Below are positions 32,621 through 43,330 of a stretch of 64,000 nucleotides of DNA, piece by piece. Position numbers and translations under genes: made by a program. The notes below the pieces were generated by a model. The model was given only the letters and a program-made list of their open reading frames with translations, was not told where the DNA came from and ran no database searches. Source of the stretch: Trichobilharzia szidati (Eukaryota > Platyhelminthes > Trematoda > Strigeidida > Schistosomatidae); the NCBI GenBank assembly GCA_944472155.2, contig OX235272.1, forward strand, positions 3,146,354 through 3,210,353. The letters are read 5' to 3'. Numbering within the stretch: position 1 is the stretch's first letter; every line of letters begins with the position of its first letter.

Positions 32621-33194
32621 TTTGCAGACTGTAAATTCGATTAAACTGTGGTGAGATTTAAACTCGCGGTATTTTCATATTTGAAACCTGTTTTAAATTA
32701 AGCTTTTGTTCAATGTTCAATCGTCATCATCATTATCATCAGTGTAAACACTGTTTTCATACAATTTTACTGTCAGAATGTTTTCTTTTCATCAAGTGAT
32801 TTATATTTTCTCTTACAAAGTATCATAAACAGACAAACAGCCCTTTAATTCAGAGAGAAAACAAAAGGAGATAAGTGGGGAGAGGAAAATGAATTAACAT
32901 AATGGTGATGATGATAAAAGTAATTGTAATTGAATTACTTTGATGTTCAGTGGATACTGCCTGTTTGTCTGTGTGTTCCTTATCTCTTTTTTTATCTAAT
33001 CAACATCTCTGATTTTCTTGTGTTTCTGATTTATCTTATAGCTTATATTTGATACAGAGCAGTGCATTAATACTAGCTAGAGTTGATACTTATGCAGGAA
33101 AATATTAGTGTTTTACAACAAGAGTAGTTTGTACTGAGCGTAGCCTATTGAGGAGATAGATATATATCTCTAATAACCCCACTCAACAGCTGGC
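32621..33194. other. No recognised feature
   Basis: AT-rich; nothing supported. Confidence 0.45.
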
Positions 33195-34235
33195 TATATG
33201 AGAATTGCACGCGTTAGGTGACAAACGACGGAGAATTCAGCGAAGCTTTTGAGGTGAAGACACGAGTAAGACAAAGCTGCCTGGCTGATACAACCACTGG
33301 TATTCATAATTGTTGTGGAGAAGACTGTGCATGGGGAGTGAGAAGACACCAATACGTTGGACCGATAAGAAGACGCTAGAAGATCTGGATTTCGTGGATG
33401 ATTTGTGTCTCATGTTATATAAACTCAAAGACTTACATATGGAAACCGACAAACTGGAAGAAGAAGCAGCGTAGACAAGACTTCAAATGAACCTACAAAA
33501 GAAGGAGATAATAAAGATAACCAACAACCAACGCGCCAACAACAACAGCAACCTGCAACAACCACCATCAAGAGGAGAAATTTCAAAGAAGTCGCTTCCT
33601 TCACTTATCTAGGAAGCATTGCTTTAACCACAGGTGCGGAACAGGTGCAAATGTCAAAGCCAGCATCGGAAAGGTAAGACTGACTTTCATCACTCTGGAA
33701 TCATTCTGTAAATCTTCTGCACTGCTTTAGGATTTAGAGAAAATATTCACATTTTCAGCAGAAACATTAAGTCCGTCATTTCTTCTGTATAGATCAGAAA
33801 CTTGCACTGCGTGTCACAACAAGCATTTCCAACAGGTTTCAAACTTTTATCAACAGCCGCCCTCTTCACTGGTTGCATTTTGAAGATCAAATGGTCATAA
33901 AGAATTACCAACAAGCGACTATTGAAACAAACCAGCCAAGAAGATATTGCTCAACAAATATGCACAATAAAATGGAGATAGACGGGGCACACATTGAGGA
34001 GACCGTCAAATGAAGTTGAGCTCCAGGTCATTGCTCTAGACACACTGGAAGGTGAGACTGAGAGTTAGTTGTGTGTCTGAGGGTGACAGGGAAGAGATCG
34101 TGCAAGAGGGAGATGATAGTTTATGGTAAATGGTGGCGGCATCTAAAGGGGTCAGCAGAAATTAGGACAAAGTGGAGACGTGCTGTTGAACCCCCATATT
34201 CCACTCGGAACCAAAGGGAACAATAATAATAAACT
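33195..34235 (+). mobile_element. RTE-clade LINE, RT end to 3' end
   Basis: Starts FSEAFEVKTRVRQSCL (RT palm), then WISWMICVSCYIN over the decayed FADDL site, PTTNAPTTTATCN linker, VKASIGKVRLTFITLES and a decayed C-terminus, ending CCATATTCCACTCGG. A second RTE follows within 20 bases in the same orientation. Confidence 0.8.
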
Positions 34236-34254
34236 TCATACCTTTGAACATATT

Positions 34255-34975
34255 TATGCGTTGAAGTTGAACAACAACAGCAGCAGCATCCAACGCCAAT
34301 CACCATCAACGGAAGGGATTCTGAAAAGGTTACTTCATTCACTCACTTATCTAGGGAGCATTGTCTCAACTACACGAAGAACGGACGAGGATGTCAAATC
34401 AAGAATCGGGAAGGCGAGAAACACATTCATCAACCTGAAACCAATCTGGAAATCTTCCGGTGTCACTCAACTCAGCATCAACAACGAAATTCGGATTTTC
34501 AAACAAACGTCAAGTCAGTCAGTTCTTCCATACGAATGGATCAGAAATTTGGCGGGTCACAAAGAATATTTCCAACAACCTGTTGCAGACCTTTATCAAC
34601 AACTGTCTTCGCTGGCTTTATACTGAAGATCAGATGGCCGGAAAGAATCACCAACAAGAAACTATGGAAACAAACAAAACAAGAACCAATCGCTCAACAA
34701 ATATGCAGGAGAAAGTGAAAATGGTTTGGACACTGGCTGAGGAGGCCGCTGGGTGACATCGCGCGTCAGGCCAATGCTGGAGTGGAACCCGAAAGGGAAG
34801 CGGCGAGTGAGACGTCGAATGGTGACATGGAGGAGATCATGTGAAGAGGATTTGAAACAGTATGGACTAATATGGATGCAAGTGAAAAGTACAGCAGAAG
34901 ACAGAATCAATTGGAGAAGTGCAGTTGAAGCCCTATGTTCCACCAGGAACCCAAGGGAACAATAATCATAATAAT
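34255..34975 (+). mobile_element. RTE-clade LINE, linker to 3' end
   Basis: A single frame is open for 148 codons: linker NNNSSSIQRQSPSTEG, LTYLGSIVSTTRRTDEDVKS, RIGKARNTFINLKPIWKSS, LAGHKEYFQQPVADLYQQ. The C-terminal part continues in other frames (RWPERITNKKLWKQTKQEP; VTWRRSCEEDLKQYGLIWMQ; SAVEALCSTRNPREQ). Tail CCTATGTTCCACCAGG plus AATAATAAT. Among the youngest RTE copies in the window by frame preservation. Confidence 0.88.
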
Positions 34976-35639
34976 AATACCTTTAAATGCAACAACCTGA
35001 ATACTAAGTGATACAACAAGTCATGCTATTACTACTACTCAGAAACCGAAAAGTATAAAACGCGACGAGAATTACCGCAATCACGAATGTCATCATCAGT
35101 ATACATTAGTTAGCGAGCTACCAGGAAATGACGGAAAATTCTTCTAGTTCAACAGGAAAATTATTCAGTCTTGCACAGCCACAGACAAATAGAAATCATA
35201 CTCAGACTTTTGAAAAATCGTGTATTGAAAAGCAGTAACTCTAGAGTTATGGAACCATTTGCGTATTTGGATAGCATTCTACAGTCGAAACCGTGACGTT
35301 AACTGCAAGGTGGTAAGCGACACTAGTTTGAGACCTCAACGAAAGTCAAATTTCAGACCTTCAAGATAGGCGGTCAGGCTGTTGACCACCCAGACACAGA
35401 TGCAAATTATTTGATGATGCACTATTATTAACTATTTTGTTATATCATAAATTCCTCCCCACTAAACGACTGCGGTAGAATATAATAGCCTATGGTCTGG
35501 GAGGCGGAAATCCAGTGACTTTTTGTATTTCTACATACTTCCGTCTTTTGAAATAGAAAACGCCCTGGAATGTCTTATTTGATTGTTTTACGGTGAAAAT
35601 TTTTGAAATTTATATGAAAAACTGCTTGGACTTCGGTTT
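34976..35639. other. No recognised feature
   Basis: Nothing supported. Confidence 0.4.
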
Positions 35640-36150
35640 TATACAGACCTCAGTTATTTTGATAACGGATGTCATCACGAACCAACATCATTGATAGAAG
35701 CACTGAAAACCAGAGAGCCCTGAACAGATGTTACATCCTGCTTGGATATTCTACAGCAGTGACTTTCGATGACTCTACCAAAGACGAAATCCATGACATT
35801 CAGTTTACGAAGCCGACTCTTTGGATATGAAGTCACTAGTTTGGAGTCCTTGCGACCCATGAATTTGCTCTTTCATCACTTCAGGATATAGCGCTACCTC
35901 CACTTAGTGCCACTGATGAGCCTCCCAACCCGCGCTCCCGGTACAATTCGGCCACCACGTGAAAGACAGTCTGTTGTATCGGACCACATAAAAAGACATA
36001 TGTAGGTTCACTTGTTCCTGGTGAGCCACGTACAATGACCGCACCATAAGTCCGCCTGCAATACGCTTCATTTTCTGAAGTGGAGTAGCTAGTCCAGCAC
36101 CCAGTCCCGGCTGCATTCTCCGGATATGGGACCGGTTAGTAGACTAGCGC
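35640..36150 (-). mobile_element. RZ-related element with a different body
   Basis: The left end (GATGTCATCACGAACCAACA) matches the RZ 3' block, and the minus strand continues into a decayed hammerhead: CACUG, CUGUAGA, AUCC...GGAU, GUAAC, AUCUGUU, CAGGG. Beyond that the body is unlike RZ; a 70-codon minus-strand frame (MQPGLGAGLATPLQKMKRIA) is open but unrecognised. No tRNA-like boxes are seen. Confidence 0.45.
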
Positions 36151-36189
36151 AACTAGTGATGTACAGCGTAAAACTCACCAGCGTTTGTT

Positions 36190-36520
36190 AAATGAAGATA
36201 GGTGCAAGGAGTAAGACTGCGTGGGATTACACAAATGACGGTGAGAAGTGAGAAGACGGGCCTACACTGAATTGACAACAGAAGGAACCTAGGAGATTTG
36301 GATGTAACCGTTAACATATATATATATATATATGTCTTATGTTCGAAAATTTACAGACACAAAAACCGACCATCATATTTACGAAAGAGGCGATGAAGAC
36401 AAAATTTCAGCTGAACGTGGAGAAGACAGTGAAGACACCCAGCTTTATCAACTCAAACATAGACCCCAAACCTTACATACAGACAGCCACAACACCAAGA
36501 CATCACGTGTAAAATAAGAA
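36190..36520 (+). mobile_element. RTE reverse transcriptase remnant with TA expansion
   Basis: Frame MFENLQTQKPTI, FTKEAMKTKFQLNVEKTV resembles the RTE segment just after the FADDL motif. A (TA)n tract at 36319-36335 sits where the active-site codons should be. No other RTE domain is present. Confidence 0.55.
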
Positions 36521-37384
36521 CAATTTGTGTCTGAAAAAGATTCAATAATCAAGAATGAGGTTACATACATTGGCGAAAAACCTTCCCCTTAAGGAATAAT
36601 TTTCAGAAATTTTCACAGATAGCTGCCTTTTTGAGTAAGAAGAAAGAGGAATCATTATATATTATTTTTTTATATATCCTTTTTTATAGCTTTTATTTTC
36701 TCTTCCTCCAAGTATGCCACAGAAAATTTCCATTGAGTAATCTTCAAAAACCAGTTGAATGGTTAGTGGTCATTTTTGTTCAATCTCAGTAAATTGTCTG
36801 TCTGAGTCTGTGTGTGGGTTTGTGTGGGTTGGAGGGTGGATGGCTGTGCGTGCTTGTATCTCCTTTCTTTTACTTCAGATAGAACGCCTTCTACAATCAT
36901 TTGCCTCTCTCGCAAAAAGCAACCACACTGTCTAAATTGGGGAGACACTTTGTTAAGCTTGATATTTCATTGGAGTTATCACATATGCCTTTAGGCTATG
37001 CAATAATGATGATAATAATAATAATAATAATAGTGATAACAAGTAAGTATAATCTTTGATTTGTGCTGATAACGTGAAGCAGCGGGGGATGAGGAACAAA
37101 AATTATAGATGCTGAATGCATTCATTTGTTGCCAGTGGTTATTAGGAGAAAAATGGAATTGTTCAACCCTAGTCATTATAATTGTTTTCAGTAGTATAGT
37201 ATAGTATAGTAGTAAGTATAAAGGTGACACTGGTCGGTCAATTTATTAAATGTAGACGATGAGACCAATTGCTCTCAATCTGATGATTCATACAATAATT
37301 GAATGATGATAATGATAATAATAACAAGAATTCATATTATCAAACATCAACAATCATTGGGCTTAATAAAATGGAATTACTCAA
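36521..37384. other. No gene; microsatellites
   Basis: Holds (TAA)n at about 37008-37031, TATAG repeats at 37194-37212 and GTGTGGGTT words near 36805-36830. No element recognised. Confidence 0.5.
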
Positions 37385-37640
37385 GATTAAAACACTTGGT
37401 AGAGCTTGGACACTGTGGTGGTAGAATGCAATTTCATATAAGATAAATTTATTTCACATATCACACAGTGATGACAAGGTTTCGAGCACAAATTATTGCT
37501 ACTCGTAATCACATCAATTCAGTCACATGGCTTCACAGTTTGTCTTATACATATTTTCTCCCTGTAATATGTCTCTCCAACTTCCCTTTGTTGTTTTTCG
37601 GCACTCTCCATATCTCCGGTATAGGCTTTGCTTCATTCCG
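37385..37640 (-). pseudogene. PLE-II copy 3: protein tail and 3' terminus
   Basis: The minus strand reads RNEAKPIPEIWRVPKNNKGK, matching RNDSSLIPEIWKIILPIKSS of the neighbouring copy, followed by a terminus with CTCGAAACC and GGTAGAATGCAATTTC. It abuts the terminus of copy 2 in direct tandem. Confidence 0.75.
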
Positions 37641-38852
37641 TTGATCTAAGGATAAAACTTGGGCACTGTGGTAGAGTGTAATTCCATTATGGGTAAATTT
37701 TATTTTGATAAAGTCTCACAGTGTTATACAGTAATATTTACTGATGATGTTTCGAGCACAATTTATTGCTCATAATCACATCAAGGTAATCACACAACTT
37801 CCTAAATTCATTTATATAGTTCCATTGTTTTTCACTTGATTTGATTGGTAGTATTATTTTCCATATTTCAGGTATGAGTGATGAATCATTCCTATTGCAT
37901 GTGTTGGGTGTAGATTCGATGAACAAAGATTCAGTAATCAACCTCTCTCTCTACCTACCTAGATTACTTTTTAGAATTTTAACCCTCTCCCACCCTATTG
38001 TGTGGTTGTGTGTTAATGCATGCATTGCAATTGCCGAGCTTTTTTCTAAATTACTTATCTTCTCTGGGTCAACCATTCTTACCTTAGCTAAATTCTTATG
38101 TTCTGACAATCTGACTACCCCTGACCTATTAGTTTGACCTATGTAGTTGACCTCACAGTCATTGCAGGGTATTTTGTAAATTATATTATCTTGTTTAATT
38201 GGGTCGACTGGGTCCTTTAACCTACAGAGCTTGTTCTACCTGAGTGAGTTTGTAGGTTTAAATGCCACCCTAATTCCTGCTTTATTTAGAATCCTACGTA
38301 GGGTCTCAGATGTCCCCTCTTTATATGGTATAACTGTAGATGACTTATATTCTCTCTTGTTTATGTTATTATTACTAGTTTCACAATTCTTCTTATTTTT
38401 CTTTTGGCCTTTTTCAATCTTCCTAATGAATTTTAGAGGATAGTTATTTAACACCAACGCCTCTTCTATCTGTTTTATTTCATCACTTAGTTCTTTTTTT
38501 GTGCTACTTAGTGCCATTGCTCGGTTTGTTAAACACTTAACTAAGCCTGCCTTAACAGTTAAAGGATGAGATGAATTAAAGTCTAAATATCTATTAGAAT
38601 GCGTTGTTTTTCTATAAACACTAGTGTGTAGTTTGCCTTCTTCTATTTGTTTTATTTTACAATCTAACATAGCTAATTCTCCTTGCTCATTTTCGGCTTC
38701 AAATGTGAATTTTATTCCATCCACTAGTGAGTTTATGTGTGTCAAGAAGCTAGAGATATGTTCTGTTTTTAACACTGTGAAAGTGTCATCCACATATCTC
38801 CACCATATTTGCTTCACCACCATTTGCTTCTCCACCATTTGCTTCATTCCGA
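37641..38852 (-). pseudogene. PLE-II copy 2: RT end, GIY-YIG endonuclease, 3' terminus
   Basis: One continuous minus-strand frame of about 370 codons from 38847 to 37738, broken only by TAG at 38238-38236 and 37953-37951. In order: WWRYVDDTF (RT active site, YVDD at 38796-38785), IKFTFEAENEQGELAMLDCK, VYRKTTHSNRYLDF, a basic linker, then QDNIIYKIPCNDCEVNYIGQ with the GIY and YIG motifs, VVRLSEHK, and ITESLFIEST with the catalytic-type Glu. The fingers of the RT are missing. This is the best-preserved PLE protein here. The 3' terminus at 37645-37735 is the source type for the palindrome at 58-217. Confidence 0.9.
38808..38852. repeat. Three 15-bp repeats at a PLE junction
   Basis: Three imperfect copies of the minus-strand word GAAGCAAATGGTGGA lie exactly where the endonuclease tail of copy 1 (CNRNEA) runs into the RT of copy 2 (YVDD side). 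They mark the tandem junction and may record slippage or recombination. Confidence 0.65.
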
Positions 38853-40050
38853 TTGCACATATGTTGCGGTGTTGAATTGATTAACAAAGATTCAGTTATT
38901 AACCTCCCTGTCTCTCCACCTGATTGTGTTACTTTTTAGCACTCTTAACATGTCCCACCCACTCCATCGAGTGATTACACGCAAGTGAATGCATTGCAGT
39001 GGCTGAGCTCTGCTTTATCGAGTTTATTTAACTTATCAGAGTGAATCATTCTAGGTCTAGCTAGAGTTTTATGTTCCAATAATCTAACTGACTCCGATCT
39101 ACTAGTCTGACCTATGTGATTGACTTCACAGTCATTACATGCTATTTGGTAAATTACGTTATCTGTAACAACAGAAGGCAAGGGTCAGGCAACAGATCAT
39201 TTATTAAGGAAATCAACGCATATTTATATATTTGCATGTACATTACTATGGATATTTAAGTAAACAAACACAGTCTTCCGATTGGTTGTTTCTCACGTAA
39301 AGTTAATCTTTCATCTATTTGTGACTGTTTCTTGAATGTCAAATCCTCTATACGTTAACTGCATCCGCCTACGCAAAGTATGCTGTGGTCGGTTTTGAAT
39401 CAATCTTTGTTCACATTTTCTCACGACAAATCTTGGGAACGTAAATATTGACGTAAATTACTGTCTACCAATTTGGCTAGTAGACAGCTCTCACCACATA
39501 TCTTTCTTAATTGGATCTGTTGAGTCCTTAAGCGAGCAAAATTCGTCTTTGAGAGAGTTGGTTGGTTGGATGGTTTAAATGCCACCCTAATTCAATCTTG
39601 TGACGTTTCTTCTTCGTATGGCAGTACTGCAGAGGCTTTGAATTCTATATTATTTTCGTTAATTTCGTTGATTTTATTACTGATTTTATTTTTCCTATGA
39701 TTTCTCATATATTTGTGAATAAATTCACTAATGATACTTCCTTTATTTGTTTAATTTCATTATTTAAATCTTCTGGCTTACTAATTAGGCTCCTGGCCGG
39801 ATTATATAAACATTTAACTAAATCTGTCTTCCTTTACCGATTCTGGATGAGATGAATTAAAGTCTTAGTGTTTATTACAGTGTGTCGGTTCCCTATAAAT
39901 GCGTGTATTTAACCATCCACCATCTTGTTTTGGTTTTATTCTACAATCTAGCATGGCCAGCTCATCCTGTTCACTGTCTAACTTAGAAGTGAATTGGATT
40001 CCACCTACTACTGAGTTTATATGTCTGAGGAATTGAGAGGTATGCTGCGA
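38853..40050 (-). pseudogene. PLE-II copy 1: decayed RT end and endonuclease
   Basis: The complement of 39510-40045 retains the RT C-terminal blocks (LDCRIK-type, a TLxxNK variant of the YRKxTHSNRYL block) and the FKPSNQL linker. After the LTR insertion comes DNVIYQIACNDCEVNHIGQT (GIY-YIG core with HIG for YIG) and RLLEHKTLARPRMIHSDKL. Stops and frameshifts are frequent in the RT part. Confidence 0.8.
39164..39498. mobile_element. Solo LTR 2 nested in PLE-II
   Basis: A 335-bp insertion beginning TGTAACAACAG and ending CACCACA, flanked by TATC (39160-39163 and 39499-39502). Deleting it rejoins the PLE-II frame region. On the minus strand a TATATAAATATG word precedes AATAAA about 45 bases before the end, suggesting minus orientation. 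Its size is like that I recall for schistosome gypsy-type LTRs, but its sequence differs from solo LTR 1. Confidence 0.75.
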
Positions 40051-40254
40051 TTAATGCACTTGTGAAACGCCATAAAAGAATACATTTTGGTATAATTAAG
40101 TTTGCTGAGGCGCTTGGCTTATTTGATGTCTCTCCTTTTTCATGTTTACTTGATATTTCATCCTTATTATTATTCCAGTGGATTCTGAGGGAAATCGAGG
40201 ACTTCAACACAAAATTGCTATTCCACACTCTTCTCTATTGTTATATTTAGGTGA

Positions 40255-40765
40255 CTCCATGACAGCCTATTAGCCATCATTCACCTTCCACTTGATGTTC
40301 TCCATGTCGACTTCGGACTCATGTCCATTTCGTGACTTCCCATTCGAGTTCTATTCGAGGGCCTGTCTGCAGTGTGATATCACTCAACGGTCAACCCGGC
40401 GTATAGTGAATCCATCTCCATACCCTTCCGCATATTTATAGAGTGATAGGTTTTTGGTTGGTTCGTTGCACTGCGGAGTTCCGTGAAGCTAATCTTTTCG
40501 AGCTATATGCCCTTCACTGTCAAGGTAGCGAACGTAGCCAGTGATGGTTTGCCGTAGCGTGTTGAAAATGCTTTTTGTTTACGCGTTCTCCACTTCTTTG
40601 AAACATATAGAAGAACTGAGCTGACATCAGTGTTGAATATCCAAATTTTGTTCTTAATGCTGATCACAGCAGTTTCTCACTGTGATTTCAGAGTAATGAA
40701 GGTTTTTCTCGCCTCTTCGTTTCTTACTGCCTTTGATATCTTCATCCGAGGCGCCTGAAGTGGAA
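40255..40765 (-). mobile_element. RTE-clade LINE C-terminal region
   Basis: Complement of the RKWRWIG block near 40410-40440, the RWP..ISxKxLW block around 40480-40510 and the RIGKAR..FITLK block near 40690-40745. The 3' end is lost or very decayed at the PLE-II side. Confidence 0.7.
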
Positions 40766-41042
40766 AAGAAGCTACAAAGATAAGTGAAAAATGTGGCCAC
40801 CTTCAAATTTCTCCCTTGACTATGATGACATTTACAGCATAATTAATTAGTGATGATCATGTGAAGGTGTACTCTAATAAAATTCAAATTTTATCTATAA
40901 AGTTCAATCCTTTCGTATCCTTTAAAATGATTGGTCTTAAGAATTTTCATACCTGCAGTATTGGCATTCAGGGTATTACTGTTACGTGTGTTTGGTGTAG
41001 AAACAATTTAAAAAAATCGAGTGTTGGATTGCAGGCATTTGG
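40766..41042. other. No recognised feature
   Basis: A short AT-rich gap; the 61-codon ORF across 40861-41046 has no family. Confidence 0.35.
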
Positions 41043-41262
41043 TTGACTTCACGGGCCATTGGATAGAGTCTTAGTGCCTGAATAGTCTAACAGCTCCCCT
41101 TGTAACAGGAAGGTTATGGGTTCGAACCCTGGTGGTTGGTGTTTGCAAACAAGTAGTCTCAAGTACTTGGACGAAACAGCTATCCAGTACTCCCAGTTCG
41201 TTTTCCAATGATCCTCTAACCAATGTCAGCTGATGATGAAATACTGAAAAGGAATTCAATGA
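41043..41262 (+). mobile_element. RZ, diverged copy
   Basis: The head has AGTGCCTGAATAGTCTAACAG and a strong B box GGGTTCGAACCCTGG (41108-41122). The hammerhead core is replaced (GUUUGCAAACAAGUAG) but GGACGAAACAGCU and CCAGUACUCC remain. The 3' block ends near GATGAAATACTG. Confidence 0.75.
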
Positions 41263-41567
41263 TCAGTCCGTCTTTTCACCTAGCTATGGTACTTTTTAGA
41301 ATTGAGTTTCTTTCCATTTCTGTTCCACTCATTTATTTTTCTGTTTCATGAAATGTAGCTGTCCTCTGGTGAGTCTAAATGATTTAATTTAGTGTGTAAA
41401 AGTATTACCATTGGAACGTGTGTGAATAATAGAATACAGAAAGGAGATTATCCTACACTGTTGTTACTTGATTTCATATATATTCCTACAATTGATTAAC
41501 CTGGACATTAGCGTCAATATTGTCATATTTCATCAGAAATCGCTTAAGCTACAGACTAAAATGTTCC
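41263..41567. other. No recognised feature
   Basis: Nothing supported. Confidence 0.4.
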
Positions 41568-41716
41568 CTGGTTACCGGATTTCATCATGAACTAACATCG
41601 ATTAGAGAACCATTGGAAAACCTGAGAGTACTGGACATCTGTTTCGTCCTAGTTTTGGACTCTTCAGCAGTACTCGCCCACCGGGATTCGAACCCAGGAC
41701 TTTCTGGTTACAAGGT
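41568..41716 (-). mobile_element. RZ carrying an intact hammerhead; left half of a pair
   Basis: 3' block, hammerhead (41626-41675), B box (GGGATTCGAACCCAGG on plus) and part of the anticodon arm, truncated at 41716 where the opposite-strand copy starts. Confidence 0.85.
41626..41675 (-). ncRNA. Intact type I hammerhead ribozyme
   Basis: Read on the minus strand from 41675: stem I 5' strand GAGUACUG, core CUGAAGA, stem II GUCC with an AAAACUA loop and GGAC, GAAA, then a 2-bp stem III (A-U, C-G) closed by an AGAU loop, cleavage triplet GUC, and stem I 3' strand CAGUACUC. Stem I pairs perfectly over 8 bp. All residues of the CUGANGA...GAAA...NUH consensus are present. Predicted c cleavage falls between 41634 and 41633. 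The short stem III is as in Sm-alpha and PLE hammerheads, which often work better as dimers. Confidence 0.85.
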
Positions 41717-42035
41717 GCAGCAGGTTGGGTGTGAGGACAAATACTCGCCGAAGACATTGGCTAGCGGTCGCGCTATGTCGTGAATTGGCAGAAGTTAGAA
41801 TTCATGGGCTGGCCATTGGATCGGGTATCAGTGGCTTAATGGTATACGAGCTCGCCTTGTAACCAGAAGGTCGTGGGTTCAAACCCCGGTGGGTGCGTAC
41901 TGATGAAGAGTCGCAAACTAGGACGAAACAGCTGTCTAGTACTCCCAGCTTTTCCAGTGGTTCTCTAGCCAATGTCAGCTCATTATGAAATGCTGTAATC
42001 AATCAACCAAATCCCTACAAACCAGTACTGAAAAA
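41717..42035 (+). mobile_element. RZ, right half of a pair, upstream body included
   Basis: Contains the upstream body (GGTTGGGTGTGAGGACAAAT, GACATTGGCTAGCGGTCGC), A box CAGTGGCTTAATGGTATACG, anticodon region CCTTGTAACCAG, B box GGGTTCAAACCCC, hammerhead core AUGAAGA (41903-41909) and the 3' block through ACAAACCAGTACTG. Only C3 of the core is wrong. Confidence 0.88.
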
Positions 42036-42129
42036 GTTCCCTGTTGAGCTATGTCTTTTTCAATAAATACTAGTGTGTCATTGAGTTTTATATCAAATGT
42101 AGTTGTTCTATAGTGGGAATATAATTTAA

Positions 42130-42215
42130 TGATAATAATAACAGCTTTATTCTAAACAGTGCTTATATAATGTACAGAATTCTCAGCAGAGTTTATTGCA
42201 GGATATTTCTTTTTT
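42130..42215 (-). mobile_element. CR1-like LINE 3' end
   Basis: The minus strand reads GCTGAGAATTCTGTAC, then CACTGTTTAGAATAAAGCTG and a TTATTATTATC tail, matching the 3' ends at 8.2 and 9.8 kb. Upstream sequence on the minus strand (beyond 42215) may be its 3' untranslated region but shows no protein. Confidence 0.65.
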
Positions 42216-43054
42216 GTCCAGGATCTTCAAATCAAACAGATTAATTGACATTAGGTCGTGTAACACAGTTCTACCTGACCTGAAGCACAAACCACCAATC
42301 CACCATTATAATGATATCTCTTCCTTGTCTCCTTCGAAAAATACATGGCATTTCGTTGAAGGCCAATTATGAAGAGTTCAGGAGTACATTTTATAAACGA
42401 AGGGCACTACTCATGAAGGCTCATCTCATGTAATGGGATAAGCTGCTATCGAGGATGATGCTTCTTCTCAAGTTTGGTAGAAACTTGTGAATTATCAGGT
42501 TGCAAATATTTTAAATACTCACCACAGTAAACTGTAATATTAGAGGTCATATTTTATTAGATTAAAACAAACTGAATAGGAGACATTTATATTTAGTATA
42601 TTAATGGAGGCTTTCGGTAGTCTAATTTTCAAGCAGGCTGCGTAGTTAGATTCCATTACTATACCGATGACATTTGTGGAAAATATTTTAGGAATTCCCA
42701 TAGACTTATGCTAACAAAGCCAAAATGCCCGGTGTTTAGTGATACTGTAGTGAGTGCTACTTATAATCTGATATAAGTAGTGTATCGGAAACGAATTCAG
42801 AAAGTAACAGTATATTTTGCACACTGAAAAGAGCAATCAAAGAAAAGAACCATGAGAAGAATGTTGCCATATGATGCGGAATCCAAGAAGCTATCGAACG
42901 TGACGATATTCAACCAATTCGCCAAGGATGTGGTAAATGATGTGCAAATGGCAGTCTGAAAATATGGTATACCAAATTTACCTATCTACAATACGTTTCA
43001 CCACATAGACATTCCTTTCAGCCTCCTCGGTCTTTCCATCTTTACAATACTTTG
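42216..43054. other. No recognised feature
   Basis: Nothing supported. Confidence 0.4.
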
Positions 43055-43205
43055 CTTTCCCACTGGGACATAAGGCTTAAAGCTTCTAGGTTTCAGTAGC
43101 GTTAATATCGTTCTTTTTACAGGATGTGCTTGCTGAGCATGGTTGGTAAACATTTTATCACTGAAGCCCAGATGCACACCATCTCCTTATATGGATACGG
43201 TGATT
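43055..43205 (-). mobile_element. SINE-B, degenerate
   Basis: CCCACTGGGACATAAGGCTT (tail), TTTTTACAGGATGTGCTTGC (body) and AAACATTTTATCACTG. The head is unrecognisable. Confidence 0.6.
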
Positions 43206-43224
43206 ATGCCTTGAGATGAACTTG

Positions 43225-43330
43225 ATATTTTTTTAGTGGTTCATTGGTCTACTACTTGAGGCTTTGACATTTGAAACAATAAGTTACACACTGAGGTATC
43301 AATAAGAGCACTGTTATTTCCTAAAACACT
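43225..43330 (+). mobile_element. Sm-alpha-like head fragment
   Basis: TAGTGGTTCATTGGTCTAC (A-box-like) and GACATTTGAAACAATAAG match the head of the copy near 57.1 kb. The B box and ribozyme are not preserved. Confidence 0.35.

Noticed and set aside
37480..37790. Hammerhead in the PLE-II terminus (GAGCA...TGCTC then CGAAAC)
   Set aside because: The stem II-like hairpin and GAAA are there, but the 5' core reads UUGAUGUGA with an extra base and there is no stem I. Two copies show the same, so it is not simple decay of a canonical hammerhead.
32155..39498. The two LTR-like insertions as the ends of one LTR retrotransposon
   Set aside because: Their sequences are unrelated, each has its own TSD, and what lies between is RTE, RZ and PLE-II.
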